A stretch of DNA of 64,000 nucleotides from Lagopus muta (lineage: Eukaryota > Chordata > Aves > Galliformes > Phasianidae), in NCBI RefSeq assembly GCF_023343835.1, contig NC_064438.1, positions 12,009,077 through 12,073,076 on the forward strand. Direction: 5' to 3'. Below the pieces are notes generated by a model. That model had not been told where the DNA came from. It was given only the letters and a program-made list of their open reading frames with translations, and did no database searches. Shown in pieces: positions 35,823 through 49,137 of the stretch; position 1 is the first letter of the stretch; every line of letters begins with the position of its first letter. The position numbers and the translations under genes are program-made.

Positions 35823-37870
35823 GGAAGATACCATGCCAAGCCTTTTGAAATGAAAGCTGGGGCAGGCCTAGTGGAGATTACTGTAGGAAAAATGCTGCTG
35901 GCTTGATAAGCCGCAGATGTCCATGAGATTTGCTGAGGCTGCTGACAGCTCATGACGATTCACAGCTTGCAAAGTCCTCCATCCATGGCTTGTGTGCTGG
36001 GTACATGACTGCTGGTGGGGCAGGGGTTGGAGGAAATCTACAAGAAAAATGATGAGATTTTTAGACTTGATCTGGACCTGTTTTCATAATAGACGTTTCT
36101 TGCAGCTATTTGGGCAAAAAGAGTGATGTTTTTGACAAAATAGCGTTGCTACAGACAACTGTGGTTATAGCACTGTAATGAAAAGATGTAAGCTGATGAA
36201 ATTCTCTGAAAGTATGAGATGGTGGAAATACAGCTTATTACAGTGATGTATTTATTATTATTTTAGAGAAGACCTTGATTGGGTCTTACCAATTAGTAAG
36301 TCTTAACAAATCAGCAGCAATTAGTATGACTTCTTTTCCTTTTTTTAATAGCATCCTCTCATCACAATGTTGCAGTCACTGTGCTGAGTGTGACAGCAGG
36401 TCCCCCTGCAGCCCATTAGGAGACAGGATTCATGGAAAGATCTCAAATTTCTATGAAGAAAAGCTAAGCTATACATCAGTCTCAAAATAAGGCAATTAAA
36501 TAGTTTTGCTCTTGTACTGGTTCACATACATATGCCCTTATTTTTTTGGACGATGCTACTAGTTAGACTATTTCTGAATCAAACTGTTGTTTTTGCCATA
36601 GCAGTGTCTTCACTGACTCTTAAGATGTAGATGTGAAATTATCCCCTGCAAACCGTCAGTGACCTTTCCTGCAGAAATCCCGTGGGTATTTCATCCTCTG
36701 CTCAGATTAATGTTCTTCCAAGCCTGCACTCTTGAATGCCCTGATATCATGTGTTCAGGTTTATTTTAGACAAACAATGAATTTAATTAAATTTGATGTT
36801 AGTTTTAATTTAAGTGATGCTTGTTTTCCATCACCTTAAAATACCTTCATATGCTGGTGTTCACGTTGGATCTTCTTTGTCCCAGTACTTTGAGCATCTG
36901 GATAATGGATTGGAATTAGTACAACCACAGTGCTCAGCAAGTCTCAAAAAACTGCTTTTCCAAAATATTTTAAAGCAAAGTATTCTTTGCATCATTCACC
37001 GGGATGGCAGAGTTCCCTACTAAATTGTGATAAACATCAGGCCAGAAGGGGTATTTGCACAATCTTGAAAGGGATTTAGCAATTTAAAAGCAGATTTAAC
37101 TCTTAATGTGAATCTCTACAGGTGTAGGGTAAGACAAAGATCAGTTTAAGGCTCTAGAAAAGAATATGTTTAATGAGTTTGGAGTAATTCATGTGTTCAT
37201 GTAATTTCTGACAAACAACTGTGCTGTAGCTGAGCTTTGAATTCCAAATGGTTCCTAGTGCCTTCAGCCTCGTGCTTCTATTAGTTTTGTTTAATTTCAT
37301 TATCTGTTGGGAGTAATGGGTCTATAATGTGAAAACGTTTCAACAAAATGGGTATCTGAATAAAATGACAGTGCTACATAAAACCCCAGCAGGACGTTTT
37401 GTTAAAAGAAAAGTAATTTATGCCTAGATAATTAGTGGTGTTTTACCACCAAAATGTACACCACTTGGAAGAATAGGCACTGGAGCCTTTCACACCTGCA
37501 TAGGATATGAAATCCCAAACAATTAAAACAATTAATATTTCCTTCTGAAAAGAAGGCGTCCATTGTGCTTTAGCTAACAGCGCATTGCAGGAGTGAAAAC
37601 AAATGTGGTGAAGCAGGATGTGCCATCAGTGGAAAATGTACTGCTGGAGATTTTCTGACACATCTTCTATTCCAGAAACACGGAGTGATTTTGTGAGTGA
37701 GTGGCATTTACGAGGCTGAATTTATCATAATATTCTTAGTGCAAGGCTTTGCTTTTACAGAATGGTTACAAGGAGTTGTGGGTTTTCCTAATAAGAATTA
37801 AATGATGTTTGGTCTTTTGGTTGAAAACTGAATACAAGTAGTATATGGGGTTAAAAGTAATCTTACAAAA

Positions 37871-37975
37871 AATAGAATCATAGAATGGCCTGGTTTAAAA
37901 AGGACCACAAATGATCATCTAGTTTCAACCCCCCTGCTGTCTGCAGGGTCACCAACTACCAGACCAGCTGCCCTC
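37871..37975 (-). mobile_element. CR1 LINE stub
   Basis: Antisense CR1 3' end: AATAGAATCATAGAATGGCC, CAAATGATCATCTAGTTTCA, and CTGCAGGGTCACCAACTACC. It stops after about 100 bases at GACCAGCTGCCC. Confidence 0.92.
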
Positions 37976-38079
37976 TATTTCCACTTTTAGTCTAGGTCCC
38001 AGTCAGGGCCTTTGGAAGACAAAAATTAATGATGTTGTTTGACTGAAAATGCCACATTTGACTTCCACCAGTTTGTGTT

Positions 38080-38660
38080 CTTGTGGTCGTCTTAGCAAAG
38101 AGGAGGAAAACTGAAATCCCCTTTGCGTTTCCTGTGCAAAGCGGGCGCAGTCTGTGGGCGCTCGGAGCCATCCCTCTCCTGGTTCCCTATTTTTGGAAGC
38201 CTGTAGAAGGTCAGTGGGAAACATAACCCCCAGTTCCTAAGGCAAAAGCAGCCTGGATTATCATTCACAAGAAACTAAAGACGGAGAGCTATTAGAGAGC
38301 AAATAGCTATTCCTAATAGTATTTCCTAGATGAACGCAAGCAGCTTAAATTTCGGTGGTTCAAAATTAGTTGCTGAATTAGAAAAATGTTCAGGTCAATT
38401 TTTTTTTCCTTAATTACTGCCGCTGTCTAACTTCTGAAATCTAACTTGTTGCTGAGAAAAGACTTCAGCAACCTATCCACAAGAAGCCTTTTAATATTAA
38501 GAGCACAGTAATTTATCAAATGCCAAGAAAAATGAGTATTATAGCATATATTTTTAATTGTTATGTACTGCTTTAACGTGCGGTTGCTGCACTTGCATTA
38601 AGAATCCTAGGATTGGCTGTAACCAGTATTTTGTGCCTTTTATTAGAAAACAGGCATTGA
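38080..38660. promoter_or_regulatory. possible conserved non-coding element
   Basis: A small GC-rich patch (38130-38180) with GGGCG is followed by a CArG/MEF2-like CTATTTTTGG near 38189. Then come about 400 bases of AT-rich non-repetitive sequence with paired AATTAG cores near 38367-38383. The texture resembles developmental enhancers. No alignment available; low confidence. Confidence 0.18.
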
Positions 38661-41600
38661 AAGCTACATAAAATGCTTTGTTTTCCTGATGGCTGTCTTG
38701 TGTTGGAGCCTCATGGATGTGATCTCTGCTCTGAGCAGGATGTGCAAGACAGAAAGGTGCTTACTGTCTGCAAGCCTTTGTCTTTAATCAAAACAAAAAC
38801 AAAAAAATGAAAGTAAAAAATGAAAAGGAATAATGGTAGAAGAAAAAAGGGTGAGGGGCAGGGATAATTGTGATATGTGGTGGGTGAGAAGCTTTCTACA
38901 CTGCTGTCTACACTGCTGCCTGCTGTCCCAGGAGAGCATTGCAGAACTGTATGCTGGAGGTGGAAGGCAAAACATTCTTCTCTGTCTTGTTCAGTGAGAC
39001 ACAGGGAGGGTTTGACTTGGGTTTGTGATCCTAGAACACTCAGTCCCTGTGCTACTCAAGCTCAGCTGCCCAGCCAGTGTGGCTCTGCCAGTGTGGTAGT
39101 GCTGGGAAGCAGCTGTACAGGGGCCATGGCTCTGCTCGGGGATTCTGGCTTCCATCTTCTTGTGCATGTTGGTGACTGTGAGTCTCTTCAGGGAAGGACG
39201 AGTCTTCTCCAAAAAAGCTGGAAAAAAAGAAAAATAAATCTTTTAGGTATTAATTAAGTAATGTATGCTTTGTTTTTAAAGTTGTCATCCTTCAGAAGGG
39301 GAGAAAGCACCAAATTCATTGTTTGGGGAACAGCAGAAGTTGATTTATGGCTCCTCTTGACTCAGTCATGCAGCAGAGGAGCAGCTGGTAATGTGACCAG
39401 TTAAAATAACATAAAGAGGAGGAAATGCTATATAACCGAAGCAAAGGGATATTATTAGCTCCTGTACTCTGCTAGTGAAGATCCAGGGAATGAGAGAGGC
39501 TCGTTAGGAGGCCAAGGAAGCTCCCCTGCAGCTCCCATTCCCCTCTCCTGCAGGCTGGCTCCCAGGACTGTGCAGCTGTCTGCAGCAGGCAGTGTGTACC
39601 TGGCTGTGCTGTGCTGGGGGCAGAGAGGTGCTGGGCAGTCCTATGGAGGAGTTTGGCACTCGTGTGTTTCTGTTGAGAGGGATTTCTGCATTGTGCTTTG
39701 CTGTGCTGTGTCAGAGACAAAAATGTCATGCATTGGAGCAGCTTTGAGGATAGAAAACAGACATTTTCTATGTGTTGTGTTGATCAAATTGGGCAGGAGA
39801 CAAGTGTTTGAAGGTGTGGGGCAAGGTACTGACCTGCTGGATGGGCAGTGAAGCGGTTGCTGTGCTCTGAGGATGCCACATTAGTAACGTGGCAAAGTGG
39901 GATTCCTGTCCTATACAGACCTGTCATGGGTACATAGGACAGACATCCCCCTAAACTTCATCTTAAAGTGCTGAAGCTTTTGCTCATACCTCTCTCAGAG
40001 AAACAGTTCTGGACTTTGCTTGCTCTGACAAAACAACCTTCTCCTGTTTGTTTACTTGCTCTCTAATGCAAGCCACGAGCTCAGCAGGCCAGCTGTGAGA
40101 TACTGCAATGTGCTCAAATTCCTACAAGGGCTGAAAAGGAAAATGAACATCAGTGATTTTCAACTTAAAATGCAAACCCACAAGACTTCACCAACTTCAT
40201 TAAAACAAGAAGCTCTTCTTTTTGTTCGTTCTACATTTTCCTATATGAATTTAAACCCTGGAGAATGTGCATGTGAGGCCATCTGAGTCCAGGTTGGCTT
40301 AGGATCATTCTTGTGACTGTGCTCTGTGTGCATTTCAGATGAAATTCCTCTTTCATAAATACTGGGAGAGCTGAAGCTTGCACCATATACTGCATGAGAT
40401 ATCACTGATGCTTGCATGGTAGCATGAACGCCTCCTTGTTTCTGCTTGAGGATGTTTCTAGTGACATTCTGCTGCATGGTTGTCCTAAGTGTATCCCACT
40501 GATGCTGACAGCTATTGCAGGATCACCTCAGTCACACAATAACAACTCCATTTTTGCAGCTTTAAAATGAGGTATCAAATGGTAAAGTCAATCCTTTCAA
40601 CTAATCTCATGCTTCTGATATTGCATTTTATGTTATGAAAAGGCCATTCTTTTGCATTTTTTTCCTTCATTCAACCATTTCCTTCCATGCAGTAGTTCCC
40701 AGATTCTTTGTGTTGACAGGACTCTTCAGCTTATTTCATTGGACTAATTTGGTTTTGTCTCAAGATGCTGAAGGAAAATATTTGGACCATTTGTCCCGTA
40801 CCTATTTTTGACGATCTCCGCTAGCGAGTTTTCTCCAGCTTGATACCAAACTTCTCAGAAATGCTCATTTCCATTTTGTCTTGCTTCAATTCTCATTCAA
40901 TTTACAGTTTCTCTGCTAAACTTTAGTGTTCTTCACATAAATGTTTTTCCTAAGTCACCATTTCAGGCAGTGCATTAATATCTAACCACAAGAGATCTGT
41001 TACATCAGCTTTCTTTGGTAAGTTTTTAAGAAAAAGTCACTTAATTGGACACACACGATAGGTGTCCATATACACAACAGTCTGTGAAGGTCTGTCTAGG
41101 ACATAAATTCACTTCCCTTTTCTTCAGGTACTTTACTCCTCCAAGATTTCTTCAGAAGAACGATTGACTAGAATATAATTGTTTGAAGTGATTTCTCAGC
41201 CCTGTTCATAAATATCAGCGCTATGTTCTTGCTCTCTGTTCAGCTGGAATCACCGGTGACCTGATGGATCTTTCATAAGTATTTAATGTAGCTTCTGCTG
41301 TTCTTTTGTTTCTGCTTCTGCCAGCCCAGATGTATTAAATCTTTTGAGTTTTGCTTCCATCTTAGCTGCGATCATCTCATATCCTCGTTGCTACCTATAT
41401 AAACCTATTTCATCTTGAAAACTGACATCAGATTCTCATTTAAACCTGTACCTAGATCCTCATTCTCTATCCTACCTGTACCATATGTTGCCCTTTTATT
41501 GCTCCCTTCCTGGTTCTCCTTTTATTTGGATGCAATGGACTTGTCGCTGTCTGTTCTGAGATACTTTTCAAATTTTGCAGAATCACATTTGCTCAAGATG

Positions 41601-44600
41601 TATGCAAAATGAAATATTTTTTCTTAATGTTTTTCCTGTGCCTTATGTTTTTCTTAATCTGTTTTGTGCTTCCTAAAATCATGTGTGCATAGGCACTGTC
41701 TTAGTGAGACGTGTTTTATTTAAATGTAGTAATAAAAGAAATGTAAAAAGAGAGCAAGAGCTCCCAATCTCCAGATTGAAAATTAGTTTGTCCTTAGCAA
41801 GTGAGATGGTTTTGGCAGCAATCACGCTAAACAGGGATTTTCCAATCTTGGCTGCTAACATGAGATTCCTTGTTTAGGATCACATTGCTTGTAGATTACA
41901 GAATTGGCCACAGAATAGACACACTGCTCAAATGACAGATTTGTCCAACCTGTGCCGTGTTACAGGAAACGGGGCCATGTTTTGTAAACCAGAGCTAATA
42001 TTTTCCATCTGTAACCAAGTAAAGACTGATGAAGGACATAAAGAATATTATGCAATGGAGAGTGACTGAAAGGAGAAATCTCAAGTCTTAAGATATTGTG
42101 TTTCACTTATGTTTGTTTCTCTCATTAATTTTCAGGATGCTTCAAATAATAATACAATTCTTACCTAGCAAGTATATCTTAAACAATCCAAAGCAGCTAT
42201 AATCAGATTCTCCAGAGAAACTTTCACAGCTATTCTGGGCTTTAAGACAAACATTTCCATTTAGTAGCTGGCTTTGTAGCATCCCCATGGAAAGACATTG
42301 TGTGTGTTACTGGGTAAAACATTTAGGTTGTGCTTTTTGCCTCCCTCCTTCTTAAAGGACTGAACAGGCTCTGCTGAATTTCTAGCGTACTCAAACAGGT
42401 ATGTTATGAGAAATCCAGGACTCCCATTTCTGTCCTAGCTATCCCCCCTGAAGATGACAAATTTAGAAATGAAGTGCCTGGTATTAGCCACAAAGAGCTT
42501 TCTATTTCTAATTAGAAGAACAGTCAAGTCTGTAATGCACATCTACTTCTACAAATGCCTTAGTACTCAAGGATTGTCAACTTTTGTCAACTGTTAATTG
42601 GATGTTTGCTTACAGTGGTACTAAGAAAGCTGTGCCAATTCAGGTGTGTGAATGGTAGGGAGGGAAGGAACTCTCCTAAACAATTTGAGAGATAGTAGCA
42701 GAAATAAAAAATAATCTCTTCCTGAAGTATTTCTAGTAGGTCAGATGATGCATCACAGGCTCCAGAAATTGATTAAGGATAGACGGATGACCCCATATCT
42801 TCAGATGGGTGTTGGGTTGTGTGCCACCTCTTGGTTGTTGAATTGTTGGTTTTTTAATGGTGACCATTTCCTCAAGGGTTTTCCTGCTGGCTTTTTTTTC
42901 CCTCTGCATAGAGGAGAGCTCCTTCTCAGGCACTGTATTCCCAAAATTTACTTTGAGGGAAGAGAGGCTCTGGTTTGGAGGTTCTCCGGGACAAACTTTT
43001 ACTGAGTTCATCACAGGAGCACCAAGCGTATACAGACAGGATTTCAAACCTGCAAGACTGGAACCGTATTTTGGAAGACAGTGCCTGGAAGTGCTGGTGT
43101 GAAAGTATGGGCTGAGCAAAGGAGACTGTGAACTTTATTGAAAAAAAAATAAAAAATAGTAGAAGACGACCAGACGACTGCAAGGTGTGAAGGGAAAATG
43201 CTTGCCAGGCTGGGTCTTTCAGGGAGCTGGGACAAAGAACCTAGCAAGCATTGCTGGCTTTGCGCTGAACAGATGGCCACAAAAATGTCATGCTCATAGA
43301 AGGGGATTTCCAAAAGGGCAGAATTTGGCTCTGTTTCTTCTAGCCTGTGGTGTCTACAACAGTCGTGGGGCTGTGTTTTAACTGCAGAGTGAAAAAGCTT
43401 TGTCTGTAAAGGAAATAGTCCTCTGCTAGGTTGTACTGATAGTGAATGAATGTGTAAAGACTGAGTAGTGTGCAATTTTTTTCCTTTCCTACTGTAAACC
43501 ATTTCAAGTACTTCTGCCCTAATTTCCATCTATCTCCAGAGTACCACTTGACCTGTCTAGGACTGTGATGATACTGTATAAATACATTTAAGTGCTTCTA
43601 GAAAGCAAGTTTTCTGCACAGAACTATGGCAAATAATTAAAGAGAAAGAAAGAAGCATAGGTGACTTTCTTTTACCGGACTATAAACCCAGATATAAAAT
43701 CTGGGGTTTCTAATAATATATTTCTGATGTATGCAGAGAATGATAATTTCTTGGTGCTTCCAGAATGCGTTTTCAAGCAAAATTGAGTATCAAACAGAAT
43801 GGTTTTCTTATACTGAGCAACAAACTTTATGTGCTAAAAGCTTGCAGTGATGCTATAGTCTACAGTAAGCTGTGGCTGCATAAGGGAGAGAAATGTTGAT
43901 ACCCCTTTGTGAGGTAACATTGCTGAGGGCTGCTGCTTCAAAGAAGTTGTCATCCTATCTCAAGCAGTCAGATGTGGAAAAAATGAAAGGTCAGTCTTCA
44001 AAAGAACACCCCTAAACTCCTTGCTGGTTGACGTGACAGGGGTGTGTGTTTTAGGGGTAGGTATGCTCCAAAAAGTAATTGTTGACAAATGTGAAATATA
44101 GGGCTTCTGCCTGAAATCAGCTCCTGCCCATTGCATTTTTCCCTCTAATCCATGTGCTCCTCTCACACCTCATGCTTTCAGCAGTAAGACTTGTAAAGTT
44201 TATTTTGATATTTTAGCACTTTCTGAAAGATGGAAGATCAATAAGAGTGCAAATGTGCAAATTTTGTGTGGTAAACTACTCGTGTCTGCTGTTAGATAAG
44301 GGCACAGTTGCTTTCATAGCACCATCCCAATCTCTGCACATAAGATGAAGTAGTGATGGGACTGGGCAGGACTCAGGGTTTGTTTCTGCTAGTATTCTAC
44401 AAAAAATCTAGGATAGATAACAACTGTGTTGGCAGTGTCCTCCAGTTACAGGAAGCATGTATGCTCTGGACAGAAGTTTGGAATTGGTTTTCCTCTCAGT
44501 TGTAAGTTTCTGGGATTTTTTGTTTGCTTGCTTCAAAAGAAATTCCTTCATTTAATAATTGTTTCTAAATATCATTCGTTATTCTCACGTGTACGTTTGT

Positions 44601-47148
44601 CTCTTCCACCTTCCTGTTTTGTATATTTAACCCAGTCATCGTGGTTCTCTATCACCTTTGTTGCTATGGCTTCTCCAAGTAATAGAAAAATATACTGTAT
44701 TGGGTAGTCCTTTCTGCTTGAGACCGTATTATTTTGGCAAATTGCGATCTTTGACTCTAAAACTTATCCCTCTTGCCAGACTGATTCAAATGCTGGTGGT
44801 CTGATCATAGTTCACACTGAAAAATTAAAGGTGAGCAGGACTGCCCTCAGGCCTCACACTTCTCTTTGAAAAAAAACCAAAAAACCAGCTCATAAATAAC
44901 GCAGGCTCTCCCACCCTGCTCTTTAGCAACCCTCGCACATAGCCCCAGACCTATTCGCATTTGTCACAGCATGTCCCAAGAGCTCAGCCAAGGCAGGAAT
45001 TCAGCTTTACTAATCCCAAGCAGCTTCCTGCAAGATCAAGTATCAGGGAAAGAAATATGTTCTTTTATAGCAAAACTAAATTTCTAACCCCTTGCCTCAT
45101 GCCAGAACCAATGCTGCCACTCGCTCCAGTCTCAGTGGTGAGTCAAAGGTGGCAGATGTCCCTGCTGCCTTCAGCCTTCCTCCCCCATTTGATCTGGAGT
45201 CTGCGAGTTGTGAGTGGTAATTCATGCCTATTGGTTTCCCAGCCCTAACCTGTGCTGTATTCACCGGAGTCCCTCAGAAGAATCCAGATGCAGAGAGGGA
45301 ATTGTCTTTATGCTTTCTGGAAGTGCTGACTTTACCAAATGCTGTTCCATCTCTCCTAGAAACAATCTGAGGCTGGAACGTTTGAGTTTGCTTTAAATTA
45401 GAGCTTAAAGTAAGAGTTCACCTTTCATCTTTGGCCAAGAAGTAGATGTATTCTGTATTTGGTGACACTAATTCTTCTACGTGCTGATATTGTTGTAAAG
45501 TAGTACCTTCTTCAGCTTATAAAGCTCTAACTGTTGATATTTGGTTGTTTTTTAAGGGTAAGCCTATGCTTCAGGCCCTGCTAAGGTCTGATTTGTGAAA
45601 TAGAGAAGACTGTTGATACCTGTTCATTTTAGTCTCTGGGAGCTGGGACAGCAGGGCTGAGTGCTATTTCCCACTTGTGTGGCCTTCGTTGGTCACTGTT
45701 TGGAGGCAAAGTTAGGTTTGGAATCGGAGGTCTTAATCTGGCCTAAATAACAGGGACCACAATAAAGCCAATCCTTCCAAAATGAGAGGTGCTGCTGGGG
45801 TTGCTAAGTGCCTCCTTGATGCTGGGGACAACTGGCTTTCTGTTTTCTGGTCTGGGCTCATTAGGGTGGTGGTCTGTCTGGTTCAACCAGGTGTGGGTCT
45901 GCTGCCTTGGAGCAGTTCTGAGGCAGTTTAAGGGTAGATGTTAGTTGCTGTGTGCATGGACTTTAGCTCTCATCTTATTTTAAGGTGAGTAGCAAAGATG
46001 GACAATAAAGTTGCTTCAGAAAATCGGTGGCAGTGAGCCTCTATAATAGCTGATCTGGCATTTGCTGCAACAAGCTAAAGGCCAGCTGCAGCAAAGGGAT
46101 GTATTCCTGTGCAGTGTTTGCTAGAAATACCTGTGGTGATTGTGACAAGGTCTAGCACTGAGACAGGGGCTAGGACTGAGAAAAGCAGATCATCTTAAGC
46201 TTATTTATGGGGGTCCTGTTGATTGTAGTTTTGATTGCAAATGACTGTTGATACAGGGGACTGCAGGAACCCACTTCTCCTTGGAGCACAATTAAGTTTA
46301 AGTCTTCCTAAACCAATTAAACATTTTCGTAGTGGTAAGACAGTGGTTAGCACTTGACATGGAGGCTCCAGCTCAGGAAAACCGTGGCTGTTGATTTAGG
46401 TCTTGGATCCTTCATCTAATTTGGATGAAGGAGGATACTTCACTATTTTCATTGCTTATCAGAGGTACAGCTATGTTACTGAATGGAGTCAGGAAACAGG
46501 TTCAAAGAATTCGTAATGGATGGTGCCTGAGTTGGAAAGTTGGAACTGAGATGTCACAACAGAATTAAAAGCTGTCATGGCTGTGACTTTGAGTCAGATC
46601 TGTGGGCAGATTTATTGCCAGTCCTTTGCAGCTCCTCGCACCAAGACTCCAACTTATCCTGATAACTGGTTTTCCTGTCTTGATTCGAGACTGAATTGGT
46701 GAAGGGCAAGTGCAATGATAACTAATAGAGGTCGGTAGCAGGACACGACCTTGCTCTTTGCACTGCCTTTAGGTTTGGGCTGAAGGCTGGGTGTGGGTGT
46801 GTGGCTGTCCAGTGACTCACTCCGTGGTTACAGGAGGGAAAATATGGGGCCAGAATGAATTGAACACCTTATTTGTTCAGTAGTTCCCATTGTTTCCCAT
46901 TTTCGGAAATTCACTATTCAGTCTGCGTCCAACTACCTCAGAAGCCTCATGTATGATACATGGATCTCTAAGAACAGCTCTGACCCTTTACATTTCTTTT
47001 CAATGGTAAAATGTTATTTATAGTAAGGAGTTTGAGGCTATGAAGTTATTGGCTGTATGTCTTATAAAGCAAGCCAAATGGGGAACCAAAATAATTCTGA
47101 TTCAAGTTTCTCTAAGCCCAAGCTCTGCTGCTATTTGTGGGATCCATT

Positions 47149-47171
47149 AAAAAAAAAAAAAAAAAAAAAAA
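47149..47171. repeat. poly-A tract
   Basis: Run of about 23 A following GGATCCATT. No recognised retrocopy upstream. Confidence 0.8.
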
Positions 47172-47939
47172 CAACCCTCATTAAAGCTTTTCAGAGCTGT
47201 TCAGTTCTTTCTTTATCTTGCAGAATTTTGACCTTTCATCCAATTAAAGCACTGAAAAACAAGAATTTAGCGTAGCTGGAAATTTTGGGGGAACAAGTTA
47301 TGAAGTTATGCTCTCCTTCTGTGAGAAAGGTTTATTGTATCTTTTGCTGGTTTTCTCCCTGGATGTGAGGCGAGGGCACGTGGATACCTGAATCTACACA
47401 GTGGAAAAGTGGAGGCACTGGGGAAACATGCGTCTTTTAACCCAGGAAACTGCAGATGTAGGATGCCTCAAAGGACAGAAGGGCAAAGGATGCTGCAACA
47501 GGAGACTAAAATTTGGTATTTCACTATTTCAGATGCTCAAGTGGGCTGGGTTCTGGTTTTTTTTATTGAAGTCTCTGTCCCTACTTTGATCACCTGCTTT
47601 CTGCTGAGTATTTCCCTGTACTTGTACAGATGTAACTGAGCATCCGTATGACAAAGTCCCAGATTTCTTCTTCTTGTCAGTTATAATAATGCAGGTTGGC
47701 ATTTGAATTCAATGCCACGATGAGCAGCTCGTAGAAGAGCGAAGGTGATGCTGGGTTTGATTCCTCTTTGTCTGGGCAGCAAGCTGGCACTGGGCCTGGA
47801 CCAGCCGGGGTTTACCAACTGAGAGCTGCCTATTTCCCTGCTCCCCAGGCACTGTGCTCCATTCGCACTTTCCTCCCCACGGGGCACATCCCTGAAGGCT
47901 GATATTTCATATCACCACGTTGCCACAACCCTCCATGAC

Positions 47940-48190
47940 GGGGAGAAAATTTCAGTCGTTCGCCTCATTTACTTGCAAACCTTTATAAATACCGCAACTA
48001 ATAGCCCGGGTGAGTGGAAGATTAATTTCCATACCACCTGGCGGCAAGCTGTGGATTAGGCTGTTGTCCCTCTTGTGGGTTTAATGTTCGAGGAACAGAG
48101 CACTCAAGTGCCCAGACAATTGGCCTCTTGTTTAAACAATGAGCTTATAGGTCTTGTTAGCCAGCGCTCTTAAATTTTCATTTTATTCCG
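47940..48190. promoter_or_regulatory. candidate developmental enhancer (motif cluster)
   Basis: Within about 250 bases are a CACCTG E-box (48037), a GGATTAG bicoid/OTX-PITX-type site (48052), a TCAAGTG NKX2-type site (48104), CAATTGG (48118), GTTTAAACAATG with forkhead and SOX-like cores (48131), and GATTAATTTCC (48020). The sequence is non-repetitive, of intermediate GC and lacks ORFs. Function is inferred from motif density only. Confidence 0.3.
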
Positions 48191-48507
48191 GTATGCAGGC
48201 TTGTGTGATGTGGAGAATTGCTTCAGTGCAGAAAGACTGTAAACCTGTTCAATTAAAGGAAGTGCTCAGATCCAGCTGTTGGTGTCCCATGAATGCCAGC
48301 GGTCCTAGCAAAGTAAATAAGGCAGACACACTCCGCCTTTGGAACAGATACGAAGATTTGCGTCTTAATTCTCCTGAAAGAAGAGTCTTTGTTTGGAAAA
48401 GACCGTTAGCAAAAGTAAGAGGAATGTAAAACTTGATGCATAAAATACCCGGTTAGACAAAGTCTTCTGCAGATAACAGAGAGGGCTCTATAGTACGGGT
48501 CTAGTAA

Positions 48508-48528
48508 AAAAAAAAAAAAAAAAAAAAA
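48508..48528. repeat. poly-A tract
   Basis: Uninterrupted A run of about 20 bases ending in GG. Confidence 0.8.
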
Positions 48529-48912
48529 GGCCACTGTAAATATCACGTACAGTACAAGATCCTGTTACAGTTACAGAATTTTCTTCTAAATTCTGAATGC
48601 CTTCCTCTCTTATGGGGAGACATATGTTGCAGATTAATTTATGCTATACTTTCTCTTCCAAGAAAGAGACTAACAAGCATAGCTGTGGCGTGCGCACACT
48701 TGCAGCGTGTGCAAGAACATTCTCTGCGCTGTTTGCGTGTACTTTTGGAGATCTTTGTGCCGTTTTCTCTTGGGGTTTTCAGTTTCCTTGCTTTTGGTGA
48801 CAGTGGAGCACTTATTCATGGGTGACTGAAGGGTCTTTGGAGGCACTGAATGGTTATGGCAAATGTCTTTGCAGGGGTTGGAGTATATATGCTTGTTTTT
48901 ATGTATATATGT

Positions 48913-49101
48913 GGGCTGCTTTGAAAGTAGTGCCTCTTGTTTTAGAAGGGGGTGGTGGTGCAATGGCAGTAGAGTTGAACCTTCCTGACAATATTCTCTT
49001 ACGTGTTGTTGCAGTGAAATAGATGGCAGCAGAAGGGCAGTATGACACAGAAGAAGCAAAGGTGCGTCACTGAACTCCTCCATACAGGAAAAAAATGGCA
49101 C
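48913..49101 (+). mobile_element. 5' part of a Galluhop-type mariner DNA transposon
   Basis: It begins with a terminal-repeat-like GGGCTGCTTTGAAAGTAGTG. Then comes leader sequence with GTAGAGTTGAACCTTCC, the start ATGGCAGCAGAAGGGCAGTA (MAAEGQYDTEEAKVRH, then a stop) and CTCCATACAGG, breaking off at AAAAATGGCAC. The transposase is interrupted after 16 codons and the 3' half is absent, so it is dead. The tandem array begins directly afterwards. The minus-strand ORF 48670-49155 crosses it and is not a gene. Confidence 0.6.
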
Positions 49102-49137
49102 TACTGAAAACAGAGTGAACACAAACATCCATAAAGC

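Larger units (their letters stand above)
21649..37870. other. long intergenic stretch, no gene recognised
   Basis: About 16 kb without a convincing coding exon or mobile element. Homopolymer tracts lie at 26271-26289 (T), 29829-29896 (T with G), 33418-33448 (T) and 35768-35821 (T). A short C run lies at 29750-29757. The ORFs at 27254-27598, 28298-28797, 31313-31705, 32543-32857 and 35243-35654 show no family features. The AT-rich stretch 32930-33310 looks like a possible conserved element and is listed separately. Confidence 0.5.
37976..48912. other. long intergenic stretch, no gene recognised
   Basis: About 11 kb. ORFs overlap in several frames at 38877-39257, 39472-39851 and 42733-43529 without domains. 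The 43.0 kb cluster is followed by an A-rich tract (AAAAAAAAATAAAAAATAG near 43140), but no transcript can be inferred. Poly-A tracts lie at 47149-47171 and 48508-48528. Two motif-dense stretches (38080-38660 and 47940-48180) are listed separately. Confidence 0.5.

Noticed and set aside
43044-43529. 161-codon minus-strand ORF and overlapping ORFs on both strands from 42733
   Set aside because: Several frames are open at once, none with recognisable features. The nearby A-rich tract is not preceded by a clear polyadenylation context.
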